Source: Pempheris klunzingeri (lineage: Eukaryota > Chordata > Actinopteri > Acropomatiformes > Pempheridae). Taken from it: a DNA stretch of 64,000 nucleotides. The DNA lies in assembly GCF_042242105.1 (NCBI RefSeq), contig NC_092016.1:11298501-11362500 (forward strand). Reading direction: 5' to 3'. Positions 1 through 12,536 of this stretch are shown in pieces. The notes under the pieces are model-generated. The model did no database searches. It saw only the letters and a program-made list of their open reading frames with translations, and was not told where the DNA came from. Both the position numbers and the translations under genes were made by a program. Numbering within the stretch: the first letter of the stretch is position 1; each line of letters opens with the position of its first letter.

Positions 1-1126
1 AATCTGCTTTGTTTCTGCTGAGGCACACTAGTGTCCCATCATGCAATGCACAAAGGAGATGGAGGAGCTTCTCACAGCTGCAAAAAATTAAAATAAGGTG
101 CAGGTGGAGGTGAGAGAGCCACAAAGAAATGTAGTAAAACCGAAAGAGTGGCTTTAATGTTTGGGAAATCATCCTACTTTTATGATTGGCAGTGGCATTT
201 CCTGTTGGTATTACACAGTACAGTAAGATGATTTGTTTGTGTGCTAACTATGAAGCAGTTTAGTTTGTCAGCTTTTTGTTTGCTGTATACAAGTAGCCTG
301 AAGTGAGTCAACATGCTCAGTACTAAGCTCTGGTACACATGCAGCCGTTGTTCATGGAATTGGTTACACCTGTGTTTTTAGATGTCTGCTGATTCATGAA
401 CCAGTTCCAGATGAAGGAATGTGTGTTTATTAGCACTCCAGATGCCCACTAGCCTGGTAGTATTTGTTTGAATAAGCATTACTCCGCAGTTTAGACAAAA
501 GGTTTGGCAGTTAAGTGATTTAGTGTCAACAGTAGAGCAGAAATAAGAGATTACCTCAGAATGTTTCTCATCATGTGAACAATTTAGTGTGTAAATGACG
601 GCCTAAACAAAAAACACACTTAATTTAAGGCCCTGCACATCCACACATTTCGGTTTCTGCGGCTGGTTAGACCTCTGCTCAGGTTGAAGCTGGGTGGAGC
701 TCTGCTGGGAAACTCTGTGTAGCAGTAAGAGAGTGTGCGCTCGCTCCAACACCCAACTGGCACAGAGCCACTCTGAGCCGGTTCGGCCTGGTTTCCACTG
801 CATTTCTTCTTGGAACTTGCCACTTTATGAATTAGGAGGATACCAGTGGAGAACACTCGGTACCTGCCCACACAAGTATAATGAGGTAAAAACACTTTAG
901 GTCTGCAAGCCCTCTAAATTTATGTCCTCGACTTCAGTGTAATATCTAGTCTTTTGCCCCAAAGGTTAACGTTTTACTTCACATGAATGTTCTGGTGTAT
1001 TAATTTATCCTGGTGTTTAGTAGAGGTGGTCTTTGCTTCAGGTAGAAGAAGCCCTGTATGTAATGCTCTCCCCTCAGTATCGCCCTTCCTTTACCAGACC
1101 TTTAAACTCTCATCCCTCCCCATCAG
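1..1126 (+). other. tpo: Intron of tpo (5' part of gene lies outside window)
   Basis: No peroxidase exon is recognisable here: the expected preceding exon, ending in the conserved QRGRDHG motif of animal haem peroxidases, is not seen in any frame. Short open frames at 603-900 have no splice logic and no family resemblance. The stretch ends in the acceptor CCCCATCAG just before the first tpo exon, so it reads as intron. Confidence 0.7.
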
Positions 1127-2798
1127 GCTACGCCTCGTGGAGAAGGTTCTGCAGCCTCTCTGTTCCCAACACTACCTCAGAACTGGCCGAGATCCTGAGC
1201 AACTTCACGTTGGCTCACAAATTCCAGCTCCTTTACGGGACACCACACAACATCGATGTGTGGGTGGGGGCCATCTCTGAGCCTGCTCTGCCCGGAGGTC
1301 GAGTGGGACCCCTTCTGTCCTGCCTGCTGGCGAGACAGTTCAGAGCGCTGAGAGATGGGGACAGGTAAAACCAGATCCTGGTGTAAAATTGTTACCCAAG
1401 GAGAGAAAATCTAAATCTGTCTTTGTCTCCTGAGGTTTTGGTGGGAGAGGGAAGGAGTGTTCACCAGCGCCCAGAGGAGACACCTCCACGCCGTCTCTCT
1501 GTCCCGCATCATTTGTGACAACACCCACATCACTCACGTCCCTACTGACCCGTTCTCACGCACTGAGAGGCCGGAGGACATGCTGGCCTGTTCACACCCG
1601 CTCATCTCCCACCTTGACCTCAGCCCGTGGAAAGAAGCAGACACAGGTGAGGGAGCAGAAAGAAAAGCATGTTGATTGCAGGTTTGTCTGGTGTGTTTTC
1701 ACATCTCTCCCTGCCTTGACCCGTGTGACCTCTCTTCTAGACCTCCGCTGTGGTCCAATACCCAGGGTTCAATCCGGCTACTCGATGCTCTGTGACTCTG
1801 TGGTTCTGTATCAGTGTCACGCCGGCTTCAAGCTGCTCGGATCTTCTTCTGTCAGCTGTGATCCAAACAGCCAGCAGTGGAGTCCCGCACCCCCGACATG
1901 TAAAGGTACCAATCAGGGTTTCTGATGGCTTCATGTTTCTGTATGTCCAGACACATGCAGCTTTGTTTTCACTCTCATTCTATCATGATGTTTCTACACG
2001 GTACAACGTTAATTAAGCTCCTATTTATCACATTCAACCAAACTCTTATGTGAGGCAGAGCTTATAGTCTCAGTTATCTTGGAATTAAGTTTTGTCTGAG
2101 CACCTAAAGGACTTTTTTTCAATAGCTGTCCCATTAGATACAATAATGCATGTCTCATTGTTTTTGACTGATTGTTACAGATATTAATGAATGTGAAGAA
2201 CAAACTTCTCCCTGCCCACAAAACCTGGAGTGCCTCAACATAGCAGGCTCCTTCATTTGCTCAGGTTGGTTTAGCTCACGTGCTGCTTATATATTTGGAG
2301 CTAAACTCTTTTATTGTGAAGCAATTTGTAACGTTTGCTTTCAAAAGTACTAAACATATTTGAACATATATTTATTTCTTTAATATCTGCCCCTGATTGT
2401 TCCTTTTGTGTTTGTGTGCACGGATCCAGAGGCCACTTCGCTGTCTGCTGTCTCTGTCGTCACTGCGCTGATCGTAGTGGTTGGAGGTGTGGCCGTGCTG
2501 CTGCTGATGATGTTCTGTTATCGAAGGTCAGTTGCTGAAGGTAGAAATCTATGTAATGGGCACAATCTGGATCCAGGTTTCGTTATTTTACACAAATACT
2601 ACAAGGACTGTTGGCTTAGTCCCTACAAATTCAGACGAGCGGCGAACATATTTAGTAAATTAACATTCTGTTAATTGTTCATTCATCACTGAAATATAAT
2701 AAAACATTATTAAAAATTAATTAAATGTCTCTTTTTCTAGATATTTTCCCAAGAAAGAAGACTTAGTCAATGCTGGATGTTGCCATGGAAAAAATTAA
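1127..2798 (+). CDS. tpo: Thyroid peroxidase, C-terminal part (partial gene)
   Basis: Thyroid peroxidase iodinates and couples tyrosines of thyroglobulin at the apical membrane of thyroid follicle cells. Six exons join in phase: 1127-1364, 1435-1646, 1741-1905, 2181-2264, 2430-2526 and 2741-2798. The first two encode the end of the haem peroxidase domain (YGTPHNIDVW, GGRVGPLLSCLL, RDGDRFWWE, SRIICDNT). The third is a complete sushi/CCP module starting DLRCGPI. The fourth is an EGF-like calcium-binding module (DINEC) that stops after its fourth cysteine. The fifth is one transmembrane helix (about 2445-2517) followed by Arg-Arg. The last gives a short cytosolic tail ending HGKN. Peroxidase plus sushi plus EGF plus membrane anchor is the TPO architecture; myeloperoxidase lacks the last three. 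The N-terminal two thirds lie left of the window. Confidence 0.93.
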
Positions 2799-3049
2799 GA
2801 GTTTGGTCATTTTTTGTTCTTTTGTTAACTGACTGTCTTCAGTGTATTTACAACTTAAAGTAACTCTCTGTAGTAGTAGCTTGTTTTGTCTTGTTAATTT
2901 ATAACAGCAATATCACACTACAGCTGAACAAATCTGTGTTTTACATTAATAAGTATCCTGGTTGTTGACCTGCTCACATGATTGTCCTCTGACTAAACAT
3001 GTCACGGAACAGTCCGACGCCGCTCATTCATTAACTACGAGTCAAACTG
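2799..3049. other. tpo 3' UTR and convergent intergenic gap
   Basis: AT-rich sequence after the tpo stop codon. I see no exact AATAAA on the + strand here. The two genes converge, and the rab3il1 transcript probably ends just to the right. Confidence 0.5.
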
Positions 3050-3055
3050 TTTATT
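3050..3055 (-). other. rab3il1: Candidate poly(A) signal of rab3il1
   Basis: AATAAA on the minus strand, about 1.6 kb after the rab3il1 stop codon. It is the exact hexamer furthest downstream before tpo, so the 3' UTR would fill 3050-4663. Inferred from position only; nearer signals could also be used. Confidence 0.4.
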
Positions 3056-4663
3056 GAGGTCGTAATCTGTGCGATGAGGCCATGAAACAGAACAGCAAGC
3101 TTACAAAAGTCCCTTCAGTGCGGAAACCTAAATCTCACTGGAATGTCTGTTCCCAAAACAGATTTTTATACCACAAAGCCCTTCTGAGCGGGATATGGTC
3201 TCAGTATTTCCTCAGTGTCTCTGTGCCCCATTCCCACTTACAAACCTGTTGGGTAACTCTGTGTGTTTGTTTCTGAGTGTTTTGTATCCGGTAACCAGGC
3301 AGTTCCTGGTGATTATCTTAATTAATCCAAAGCCAACTCAGTGTTGTGGCCTGACAGAAATAGGTCTCTGTGTCATCTGGTTTTAATGGGTTAAAATCAA
3401 TTATAGTGCGAATCAAAACTTTACAAAAGGCCACAGAGATCCTACATCAAAGTCAAATCAGCTGATACATTTATCTGCTATCAGATTTTGTTCAAACAAG
3501 GTCTATAAATCACACATACACAGTACAAAGGTGCTGCGGTCAGGCTGCAACACCTCGCCTTTAATGGAGTGTTTACACTGGAAGACACAGGTAATTATCA
3601 GTACGCTGAGGGTGGGAACCTCAAAGCCCTAAAGAGGGCTACGAGGCAGTTATTGCACTTTCAGACACAATATTCTTCATTTTTACCTTCAAGAGACCGT
3701 TTTCTGTAAAACTTGGCTATTAATGGTAACAATAAATCTATACTACGAGGTACAACCAATATGCATTGCATAATATGGCTATGTACTGCATTCATGCAAA
3801 GTCATTTATGGCTTTTACTGTATTTACACATTGCTGACGTGCAAAACTACAGTTGTGCATATTTCGATCACTTGTATTAAAGCTTGTTCATTTTCTGACT
3901 ATGAGCCCACTATTGTCATAAGTAATTAACAATATATCTGATTATTAACTACAAGCCAGGCCCACATGAAGCCGTTTCACTTGTTTTGTGACGTGGCATC
4001 AAGAACGGGTAGTGCAACAAAATTAAGGCCATGCTGAGGCAAAAAGTCTTGGCTGTGGTACTTTCAGCTGATCACTGAGTGTAACTATGAGATGAAAGTG
4101 AGCAGTATATTTATGTAAAGATAAAAGGAAACAACCCACAATAATTGTTGCGTGGAACCTACATGGACATTGTACATCTTATAACAGATCTAATACATCA
4201 CATAATTACATAAGTATGTAATACTTGAGGTAAGAGACCAACTAAACTCTCTAGACTGCGTTCATCCTGCGCTGTACTGCCTGAAACATGATCCACAGAA
4301 TCTATTGTATTAACATGAGAAGTTTTGTACTCCGTCAGGGAGATTCAGAAACAAACAATTCTCCTCACCAGTAGAGAGAATTACTGAAGGCCTGCAGTTT
4401 AACATAAAAATATACTCAACATATCTTGGAATAATAGTCTCTCTTTACAATTATGTTATTCCGAACTCTCGCTGTGCTGGTTTCATTCTTTGTCTTGTTG
4501 CATAAAAGTGACACATGAATATTATCTGCTTCCCTTGTTGATTGACTTGTCGATGTACAACCTCTGCTACAAAAAACGATCCGACACCTGTTTGTTACCA
4601 CAGTTTAACCCTGACTAGTGGGGATGGCGCTGTGGCCTGTCTGGTGTTTCAGTGTCAGGTCTT
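3056..4663 (-). other. rab3il1: Probable rab3il1 3' UTR
   Basis: Between the rab3il1 stop codon and the candidate poly(A) signal I see no splice-consistent exon on either strand. Small open frames at 3082-3386 and 4416-4601 have low complexity and no family resemblance. No repeat is recognised. Confidence 0.5.
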
Positions 4664-7600
4664 CTAGCCTTGGTCGGTGAGGTAGAAACCTAACTTGGCC
4701 ACAGTCATCTCTCGGCGGAGACGCATCACCTCCCAGAACATCTGCTCCGCTGGACGAGGGCAAAGAGACGAAACAACACAAGCTAAAACGTTTCAGCTGC
4801 CTGAATAAAACCCTGTTGGCAAAGCAGAGGAAGCGAAACAGACCCACACTGAGAAAACTTAAATATCTCAAATCCATGTTAGTATTAACTTACCGTCGTG
4901 TCTCACCAGGCCCTGCTGGATGTAACGGATATAAGTAAAAAAATTGCAAACAGCCGTGATCTAGAAGGATGAAATGAGGACAAGGTCACATGTAGCAACA
5001 TTCACAGCCGTGTATCTGATGAAGTTTGAAGGGATGAAGTGATGGTTACCCGTGCTCGGCTGGAGGGAGAGATGTAATAGTAACTCCCCTTGTCGCCAAG
5101 TTTAATTCGATGTCGGCAGAGGCGCGACATGCCGCTTAATGCACATTTTCTGCAAAGAGAGAGAAAGAGCAGCTGTCAGACGAGCGTAGCTACAAGACGT
5201 GGATACACACAGCCATTGTTTGATCACAGCAAACACGCAACAGGAGTCACATCCTAGCAGGTTTTATCCACAGTGCAACCCACGTATCCAAACTTTGAAT
5301 AGAGACTAAATAAGTGAGAATAGAGGAAACAAAGTAGTGCACACTGCAGAATCAGAGAGTTAGTCACTGGAAGAAGACAAGGTTCAAGGTTTCATTAATA
5401 TACACACAGGCACATGCAGATCATTAATGTACAGGTTTATTTACAAATTTTTCATAAGTTTGGATAGGAAGACTTCATTTCATGCTCCAGTAATGTGTGT
5501 TAGTGAAAAGCTGAACAGGTGATTGGATCCTGAGTGGACTTACGTCTCTATTGCTGCCCTAAAGCCACTGGAAGAAAAAGATTTTTAAAATCAGCGATCA
5601 GAAATGTGCCCTTTGATTAAACCCCTCTCAGATGTGTGGTAAGACAGTGAAAAACCAAGAGTGGACTGTCAGTGTTGACTTTGTTGAGCAGTGAGAGAGG
5701 ACAGAATGAATATGTAGATGTGATAACTCACTTAGGGCCTCCACACTCTATAGCTGAGGCTTTGACCATCGGTAGTGCCGTCATGGCCACAGGCTCGATA
5801 GTCAAAGAGTTGTTTTCCACTGCACTCTGCACCAGCTGCGACAGCTGTGGAGGGCAGTGATCGATGATGTTAATGTGACTTCAAACACTGAAATATAACA
5901 CATGCAGTGCTGGAGTGAGACTGACACCTCAGATTTTGTGAAGGAGAGGCAGGGTCCGATGTCTTCTCTGTAGATGCGACTTAGGAAGGCAGAGGAGCGG
6001 TCCAGACTTGGATTTTCCTTCCACATCAAAAACTCTGCATACAGAATGGAGTCCATCTGCAAAAAGAAAACAATCCATCACTGATTAAACTTTGTGTCTG
6101 ATATGTGCTGCATGCAGCCACAACGTCCCTGAAACAGAAACATGGGGAATGGAACATTAGTACAGAGATCAAATGAAGAGAATATAGGTAAATATTAAAT
6201 AAAGCAGAAACACTACATCCAACATAAGGTGTGTCATATTTGTCCAGTGTAGGGATACATTTGGAACGTGATTTAAAGTCACATCACAGAAAAACATGAA
6301 AACATTCATAAAATACTAGAAGAACTAAAATCCAACATGAAGAGGTGTATCCTATGTGGTTTGTGTTGTAATAATTTATGGTACTGATTCAGAGTCACTT
6401 GGTCACATTATATGAAAGCTAGTGAAAAGAAAAAACATTGTTGTTTCATTAAAATAAACTAAAATATAATTGTTTTATCATAATTTTCACTCATATTGTC
6501 AATACAACATGAAGGTAATGAAGGTATTATAATTATATTGATAGTATATTGGTCCCTGGACTACATCATGACTACAAATCACTAAAGCAGAGAGCTGGGT
6601 GCTGGTGTAATTAGTTCGTGAAACAGGCAGGAAAAGGTTCACTTTCAGTTTTCTACTTCACATTGATTCTTTAAAGTGAAGTTTCTGTCCCAGTTGTGTA
6701 CTTTAAGCTGTTTAAAGAGCACAGCCAGCACATTTTCATAGTCAAATGCTTTGTTTGCTGCTGTGAACATAGGTTTAAAAGGAAATATGAAAATGTGCTA
6801 ATATCATATTCCATTTTTGCTAATAGAGCCTCCTAAATCCTTCACACTGAACCTTTAACTGAGAGAAAAAAGATGTCAGGTTCATGTCCATCTCACATTT
6901 AGTTTGACACACACCAGGACTGACAGCATTAAGCTAAATCTGAAAGACGAATCAGGCCTGGTCGAAGGGATGCAGTTACCTGTCTGCTGTCAGTGCCTAG
7001 CCCCTCCCCCCGCTCCTGCCAGTACGGGTCAAAGGTCATACTGACAGGCTGTCCAGGGACCAGGCAGAGTATCAGAGAGAGGAGAGCAGGAACAGCAGGC
7101 TGAGACAAAGAGACACCAGAGACAGAGAGGAAGAACAAGTCGGGGAGAGGTTAGTACTGAGAGGAAAGAAAAAACAGAAGGAAAGAGATACGAAAGACTG
7201 GAAACAGGAATGAGGGGTAGAAATAGAAATTAACAAGGTTGCAGAAACGTACTTTAAGGACACGAGCGGAAAATGTACAGACTTCATCCAGGTTACCTCG
7301 CGGTCCTCTTTGGCCACAGGCTGAATGGAAACTGAGGAATTCTCTGGTTTTCCAGGTGAGGACGGAAAGGCACCGCTCGCGCTCTTGTTGCGGATGTGGC
7401 CCCCAACATGTTTGTGCGCTCCCCGGGTTCCCGAAGACTGCAGCTGTGGATGCAGTTGCCGGTTTGGTGACGAAGGTGTTGACGTCAACACTAAAGTCTT
7501 GAGCGCCGTCACTTCTGCCTGGAGAACATCAATCTGGGAGCCAGAAACAGAAAAAAAGTACAGGAGTGAAAAAGAGTCTGATGATGGGAGGAAAAATCAA

Positions 7601-10600
7601 TAACTTCGACAAGATGCTCTTTTTGTCAGCGTCACCTTTCCTTGAGCCTCCTTCAGTTGTTTCTCTGCTGCTGCTTGTTTGACGTTCGCTTCATTAACCA
7701 TCTTGTGAGCTTCCTGTTGGGATGAAACATTAACACGAGGTTAAAAGTGCTTTGAGACTATAAGGCGCCATAACAGTACAATCCATTTACAAGTGTGTTT
7801 GCATATCTGTGAATGTCTCTGTGTACATATCTTATCATTTATAATACATTTTATATCTTTTAATGTGCAAACAAATAAAAAGATAAACAATTTTTAAAAA
7901 GTCAGTTACTGAAAATGCCAAACATTCACTGGTTCCAGCCTCTCTAAATTGGAGATTTAGAGCTTTTCTGTGTTTTAGATCATTATTAGTTGAGAATATC
8001 AGATTTTTTTAGAGATCAAAACAACATCTGGATAAATTACATTTTTCACTATTTTCTGACATGACTTTAACTGATAGTGGATTAACTGATAATAAAAGAT
8101 AACTGCAGTTCTGGGGACAGAAAATCAAACCAAATGACCTTCAAGAGGCTAAAACTCTCCTTAGAGCTGGGGGGAACTGAAGTGATAATTCTCTATGGGC
8201 TTTGACCCATTTTACATTAAATATGGTCATTATTGGTATTATAATAAAATATGAAAATTTAAAATGTTCCATCTGAAGGTTTTGTCTAGTGAACCCTCAT
8301 CCAAAAGTATTAGTTGTTTCCCTGTAGTGAAAATGCTGAAATGTTTTCGCTGCAGTAAATGTTTTCGCTGCAGCGTCATTTCATCGTCATTAAGGTCTAA
8401 GGCATGTGTCAGAATTAGAGAGCGCTCAGCAGAGAGCGATGACTGCTGCTTACCTCGAACAGACTGGCAGTCAGCTCCTCCAGCTCCTGCTCCAGCTGAT
8501 TCCTGACCTGCGACAGACGCTCACACTCCTTGTCCTTCAGTTTCAGTTCCTGAGATGAGCCGGAGAAAATGTCACAACCACATTAAACAGGGAAGGACAT
8601 CTGCAAAGTCAACTTTTTTTTCAGGTCAAACCACACAATGTCAGCATAAAGTAGGTTACAACACCCTCTTTGCAGCGTCCAGCTGTTCCCTGAGGATCTC
8701 CGATCCCTTTTCTCTGATTTCTTTTTCTCTGATCTCCAGCGAGGAGCTCCGAAGCCGAGAGAGGTCTGCATGGTCTCTGCCCGAGGTGGGCCCAGCCTGG
8801 CTTCCTCCCTCCAGTCTGGACTCTGGTTCTGGATCCAGATCTATCAACCTTCACACAAGCAGAAATGTTACCAGTGTTGTTAGAGAGCGGGCAGAAAGAT
8901 TTCATGACCTCTCATTAAACTGGGTGGCTATGAACACGCAGGTCCTCAGGATACTGTGTTGATCTAATGACAATGACTGAATAACACACATTTCAGCTGT
9001 CCGGTCTGCTTTATGTTGTATGTCATTGTGTGCCAAGTTTTAAATGTGACTGCCAACGTGCTGCAGATGTAAGTTAGATTTTAAGACAACTCTGGTGAAA
9101 AATATTAATTGGCTTTTTTCTTTTTGTTCTGTATTAGAGAAAGAAACCAGAAAATATTCACATTAAAGACGCTAGAATGAGTTTTGTCTTTTCTTTCTTA
9201 GGAAAAACAACTCAAACCCATTAATCAATTAATTTGATAGTTGAGAACTAATCCAATAATTGTTGCAGCACTAATCTTCAGTAGGATAATATCAGCCAGT
9301 TCTCAGGCCAGATATTTTATTAGTCTAGACCCTGGTCCTGGGGCCCCGCCGCCCTGCATGTTTTAGATGTTTCTCTCTTCCAGCACATCTGATTCAAATG
9401 AATGGGTCGTTTTCCCATTCATTTGAATCAGGTGTGCTGGAGCAGGGAGCCATCTGTAAACATGCAAGGAGGTGGTGCCTCAGGACCAGGGCTGACCAGC
9501 AAAGGATTCATCAAAGGATTTGTTGCTGTTGAGACTTAAACACTTAACTATACCAAATAAACTAGCAACAGAGTGTATATTATTAATTAGCTTATGTATA
9601 GAGAACACAGACATGTTAACATAAAGCTGCATTGAACATCAGCACACAACGTAATTTTGTAATGAAACACCTAAATATCCTCTAACGATGCACAATATCT
9701 CACCGAGTGACAGCTGGTGACACGAACAGACCCCTGAGGGGCCCCGGACCACAGTTTTAGACCCTCTGCTGCTGCATTAGCAACCCCCAGCATTTATTTT
9801 TCATTCAGCTAAATGTTGTGTCGTTTCCCACAAAGTTGTAAAGTGCATGCTCAAAGCAGCTACACGCATTAACCAGGACTTTTAGCTAGCTGGTTGTTAG
9901 CTAACAGTTACAACTTTTTAATACGAAGAGGTTTCTCCCCCCTCAGTATCCGCCCTTAACTTACCCCGTCCGTGTCCAGGACAGCAGATTAAACTCCTAC
10001 TCTGTCTGTGTGTCTCTCAGCTTCTCCCCTCCAGTGTCCTGCTGCTGCTGCTGCTGTTGTTGTTGTTGTTGTTAAACTGATAGATATTGTGCTAATGTTA
10101 GCTAGTTTCAGGTAAAGTGATTTCAGCCGTTTTATATCACAGCGGAGGAATGCGGACGCTGACGTAGACAACCGACAGCATCGTCAGCAGCGGCGGTCTG
10201 ATGGTGACTGAAAAACATCAACTTCAGCTGCACTGACGACTCCGTTTACACTTTCACAGCTATGTCATTCGCCGTTTTCCTTCCCGTCCCCGTGTTCTGG
10301 TTTTCTCTGGCAGAAAAAGCGAGTGTCTCCTCCGTGTTTCTGCCTCTTTCTCTCAGGTCACATGACAGCACATCCACTCACAACACCCTGACCGAGGAGG
10401 AAGGTCCGGAGCAGCTCAGCAGACCTACTGACTCTACTATAAACTACAGACTGTGGCAGAGACTACTATACTATACTATGGACAATAACACAGACTACTA
10501 TAGACAGTGACAGACTGTATTATACTGTGACACAGACTGTATCAAAGACTGTACAGTCTTAACAGATACACCAGCAGGTTCCTCTGCTCCTCACATGATT

Positions 10601-11386
10601 AGCTGTTTATCTATTAGTGGGTACATTGAGGCTCTAACTGTTACTCCATGATCCTCTCACTTTCTGTGCAGTGTGTGCCGTCTTTCTTTCTCTACTTTAT
10701 ATACTAAAACACCTGATCCCAGATATGCCCCGTGGTAATTTGATTAAACATATTAATTTAGAAATGTACAGTATATATATATACATACAGTATGAGCACC
10801 AGAGGTGGGCTGAGGCTGGTTTTGCATTGCAGCTGGGCAACAGCCTATAGAGAGTCGTGATGCACTCATGGTGAAACATTGCCAAACTCTGGGTAAGGTT
10901 AAAATAGTTTTATTATATAACTCACATTTAAAGTATAACCTCTGGGCCTCTGCAATAAAAACACACAAGGAACTACAAACTGTTGACTGAGCCCACCAGT
11001 GATAAGCATAATACTAAAATAATAAAGGCCCTAAAACTGCACTTTAAGGAAAGACCCTGCTGAGAAAGAGTAATAAAGGACCAGTATGCATTCCCTTATC
11101 ATTTTAGTTGATAAAGTTTCAATTAAAGCACTCAGTGAGCCTGAGCTTCCCAGGCCCAGGAAAAGTATCGGCTTTGAACATTTGGTACTCTAGCGTTGCT
11201 TTTCCAAACTAATTCTGTTCTGCAGAAACAGTGTCTCCATTACATAGTAAGTCTAGAAGACTGACAACAATATTTTACAAGTGTGAAAGCTGGATATGGA
11301 ACATGCATCTCATTCATAATCCTTTAAAAAAAACAAAAGGGACACTTTAAAGGAGATTTCTTGTTTATATTTTCTTGTATTATGTG

Positions 11387-11449
<63 letters not shown>

Positions 11450-12536
11450 GGATGGATATATGATTATAATTGATTATCATCTTTATGACAATCTGACTAT
11501 TGAATATTAATATCAGTAACTGCCTCAGTAATTCAGTATCACTTAGGCTCTACTAATCATAAAAAGAGTATCAATGCAAACTCTCATATTAGAATAATTC
11601 ATCCTCACTCTCTTCCACAAATACACTTTAAACAACAACAAAAAATTTGCCATGATGCACATCAGCGGGCACCATTGGTCACTTTGCTGCATTTGTTCCC
11701 TCATGTCTCTCTCTCTCTCTCGTCCCTCGCTTCCTGTCAGCTCTCTACTGTACTGAATAATAACAGCAAATCAAAACAAGTCCAGATCTGACCCTGCAGT
11801 GGCCTCACAGACTGTAAACAAGCCCGAATAAGAGCTGCTCTGTCTGTGAATATGTTGCTGGTGGCAGCTGAGGATCCTTTGGATGCTCTTTACTATATTT
11901 GTTTGATGTATCATGCATTGTTGGTGTTAAAGAGTGACTAAATATAGACTAATGTTTGCTAGTTCACCTATGTGGACACTGACTTGACCACCTGATGCTA
12001 CGTTAATATGATAGGCACAGGTGAAAACATCAACAATCCTCCAGAAAACTTTCCTCACTTCAATGGATAGAAGTCACGACAGAATGATTTTAACAGATTT
12101 CTTTAAACTGGAGTTGGTAGAACCACATATGAGAAGATTTTTGTTGTCAACTTCGGGTGTCTGATAACTGTCTCATGTTTAGGTGAGGATGATGTGAAAT
12201 GATCTAAAGGTACAATGTGGGGAACATCATCAAATATCCCTTTGTAATCAAAAACTAACATGTTTACCCCATTCAGGTGAGATCAAACTCATCTTTCTTG
12301 CCTCACAGTATCAGTTTTGACACTTACCGTCCAACAATGCAGCCTTTCTCTTTAGCTTCCCTGCTGGACTTGTGTCTGGCTGCCAGGACGTCAGGTGTGG
12401 CGAAAAAGACTGCAGAGGAGTACACTGCTATTCCAGATCTCCCTGCTTTGAGGACTTCATATCCTGGGCTGGCTGCAGTTGAAGATGGGGGAGAAGACGA
12501 AATCTGGACGCTGTGAATTCCCTCAAAAGCATCCAT
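4664..12536 (-). CDS. rab3il1: Rab3A-interacting protein-like 1 (GRAB), Sec2-type Rab GEF
   Basis: A guanine nucleotide exchange factor of the Sec2/Rabin family that loads GTP on Rab3/Rab8-type GTPases during exocytosis. Exons in transcript order: 12328-12536 (start ATG at 12536, [11 protein letters not shown]), 8665-8848, 8454-8549, 7636-7713, 7297-7533, optional 6980-7048, 5928-6056, 5732-5844, 5050-5149, 4894-4960, 4664-4749. Every junction keeps phase, giving 432 residues, or 455 with the optional exon. The Sec2 coiled coil runs through [39 protein letters not shown] and [14 protein letters not shown]. The conserved C-terminal domain follows ([50 protein letters not shown]). The first exon supplies exactly the two bases needed by the second. 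Some residues resemble RAB3IP (Rabin8), but the best1-fth1-incenp neighbourhood favours rab3il1. Confidence 0.9.
6980..7048 (-). other. rab3il1: Candidate 23-codon cassette exon of rab3il1
   Basis: A 69-base segment with acceptor CCCTGGACAG and donor GTAACTGC on the minus strand, open in the rab3il1 frame ([16 protein letters not shown]...) with phase 0 at both ends. It can therefore be included or skipped without shifting the frame. It would sit between the linker ending VAKEDRE and the domain starting [10 protein letters not shown] recall no counterpart in human GRAB, so it may be alternative or fish-specific. Confidence 0.5.
9331..9491. mobile_element. Palindromic MITE-like repeat
   Basis: The ends are inverted copies (CCTGGTCCTG at left, CAGGACCAGG at right), and the middle folds on itself (GATTCAAATGAATGGG against CCCATTCATTTGAATC). 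The layout, with arms carrying TGCATGTTTTAGATGTTTC-like sequence, resembles a short palindromic repeat I know as common in fish genomes. It has no coding capacity, as expected for a non-autonomous DNA transposon. The superfamily was not determined. Confidence 0.75.
9965..10260 (-). promoter_or_regulatory. rab3il1: Possible alternative promoter/first exon of rab3il1
   Basis: A GC-richer stretch with a strong minus-strand donor (GACGGG then GTAAGTTAAG) at 9964 and a CAG/CAA run at 10037-10075. A 60-codon minus-strand frame starting MSTSASAF closes at 9989, before the donor, and no ATG gives a frame joining the next exon. If transcribed, it would be an alternative noncoding first exon. Weak support. 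Confidence 0.3.
11391..11449. repeat. (CA)n(TA)n microsatellite
   Basis: About 18 CA units run directly into about 11 TA units inside rab3il1 intron 1. Likely length-polymorphic. Confidence 0.95.

Larger units (their letters stand above)
8849..12327 (-). other. rab3il1: rab3il1 intron 1
   Basis: A 3.5 kb intron between the first and second coding exons. It contains a palindromic MITE (about 9.33-9.49 kb), a GC-richer segment with a possible alternative first exon (about 9.96-10.26 kb) and a CA/TA microsatellite (11.39-11.45 kb). Other open frames here lack splice or homology support. Confidence 0.75.

Noticed and set aside
1340-1934. Minus-strand and alternative plus-strand frames over the tpo exons
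   Set aside because: Shadows of the peroxidase and sushi exons.
12277-12516. Plus-strand 79-codon frame
   Set aside because: It lies antisense to the first coding exon of rab3il1, which has a start, a strong donor and exactly the required phase.
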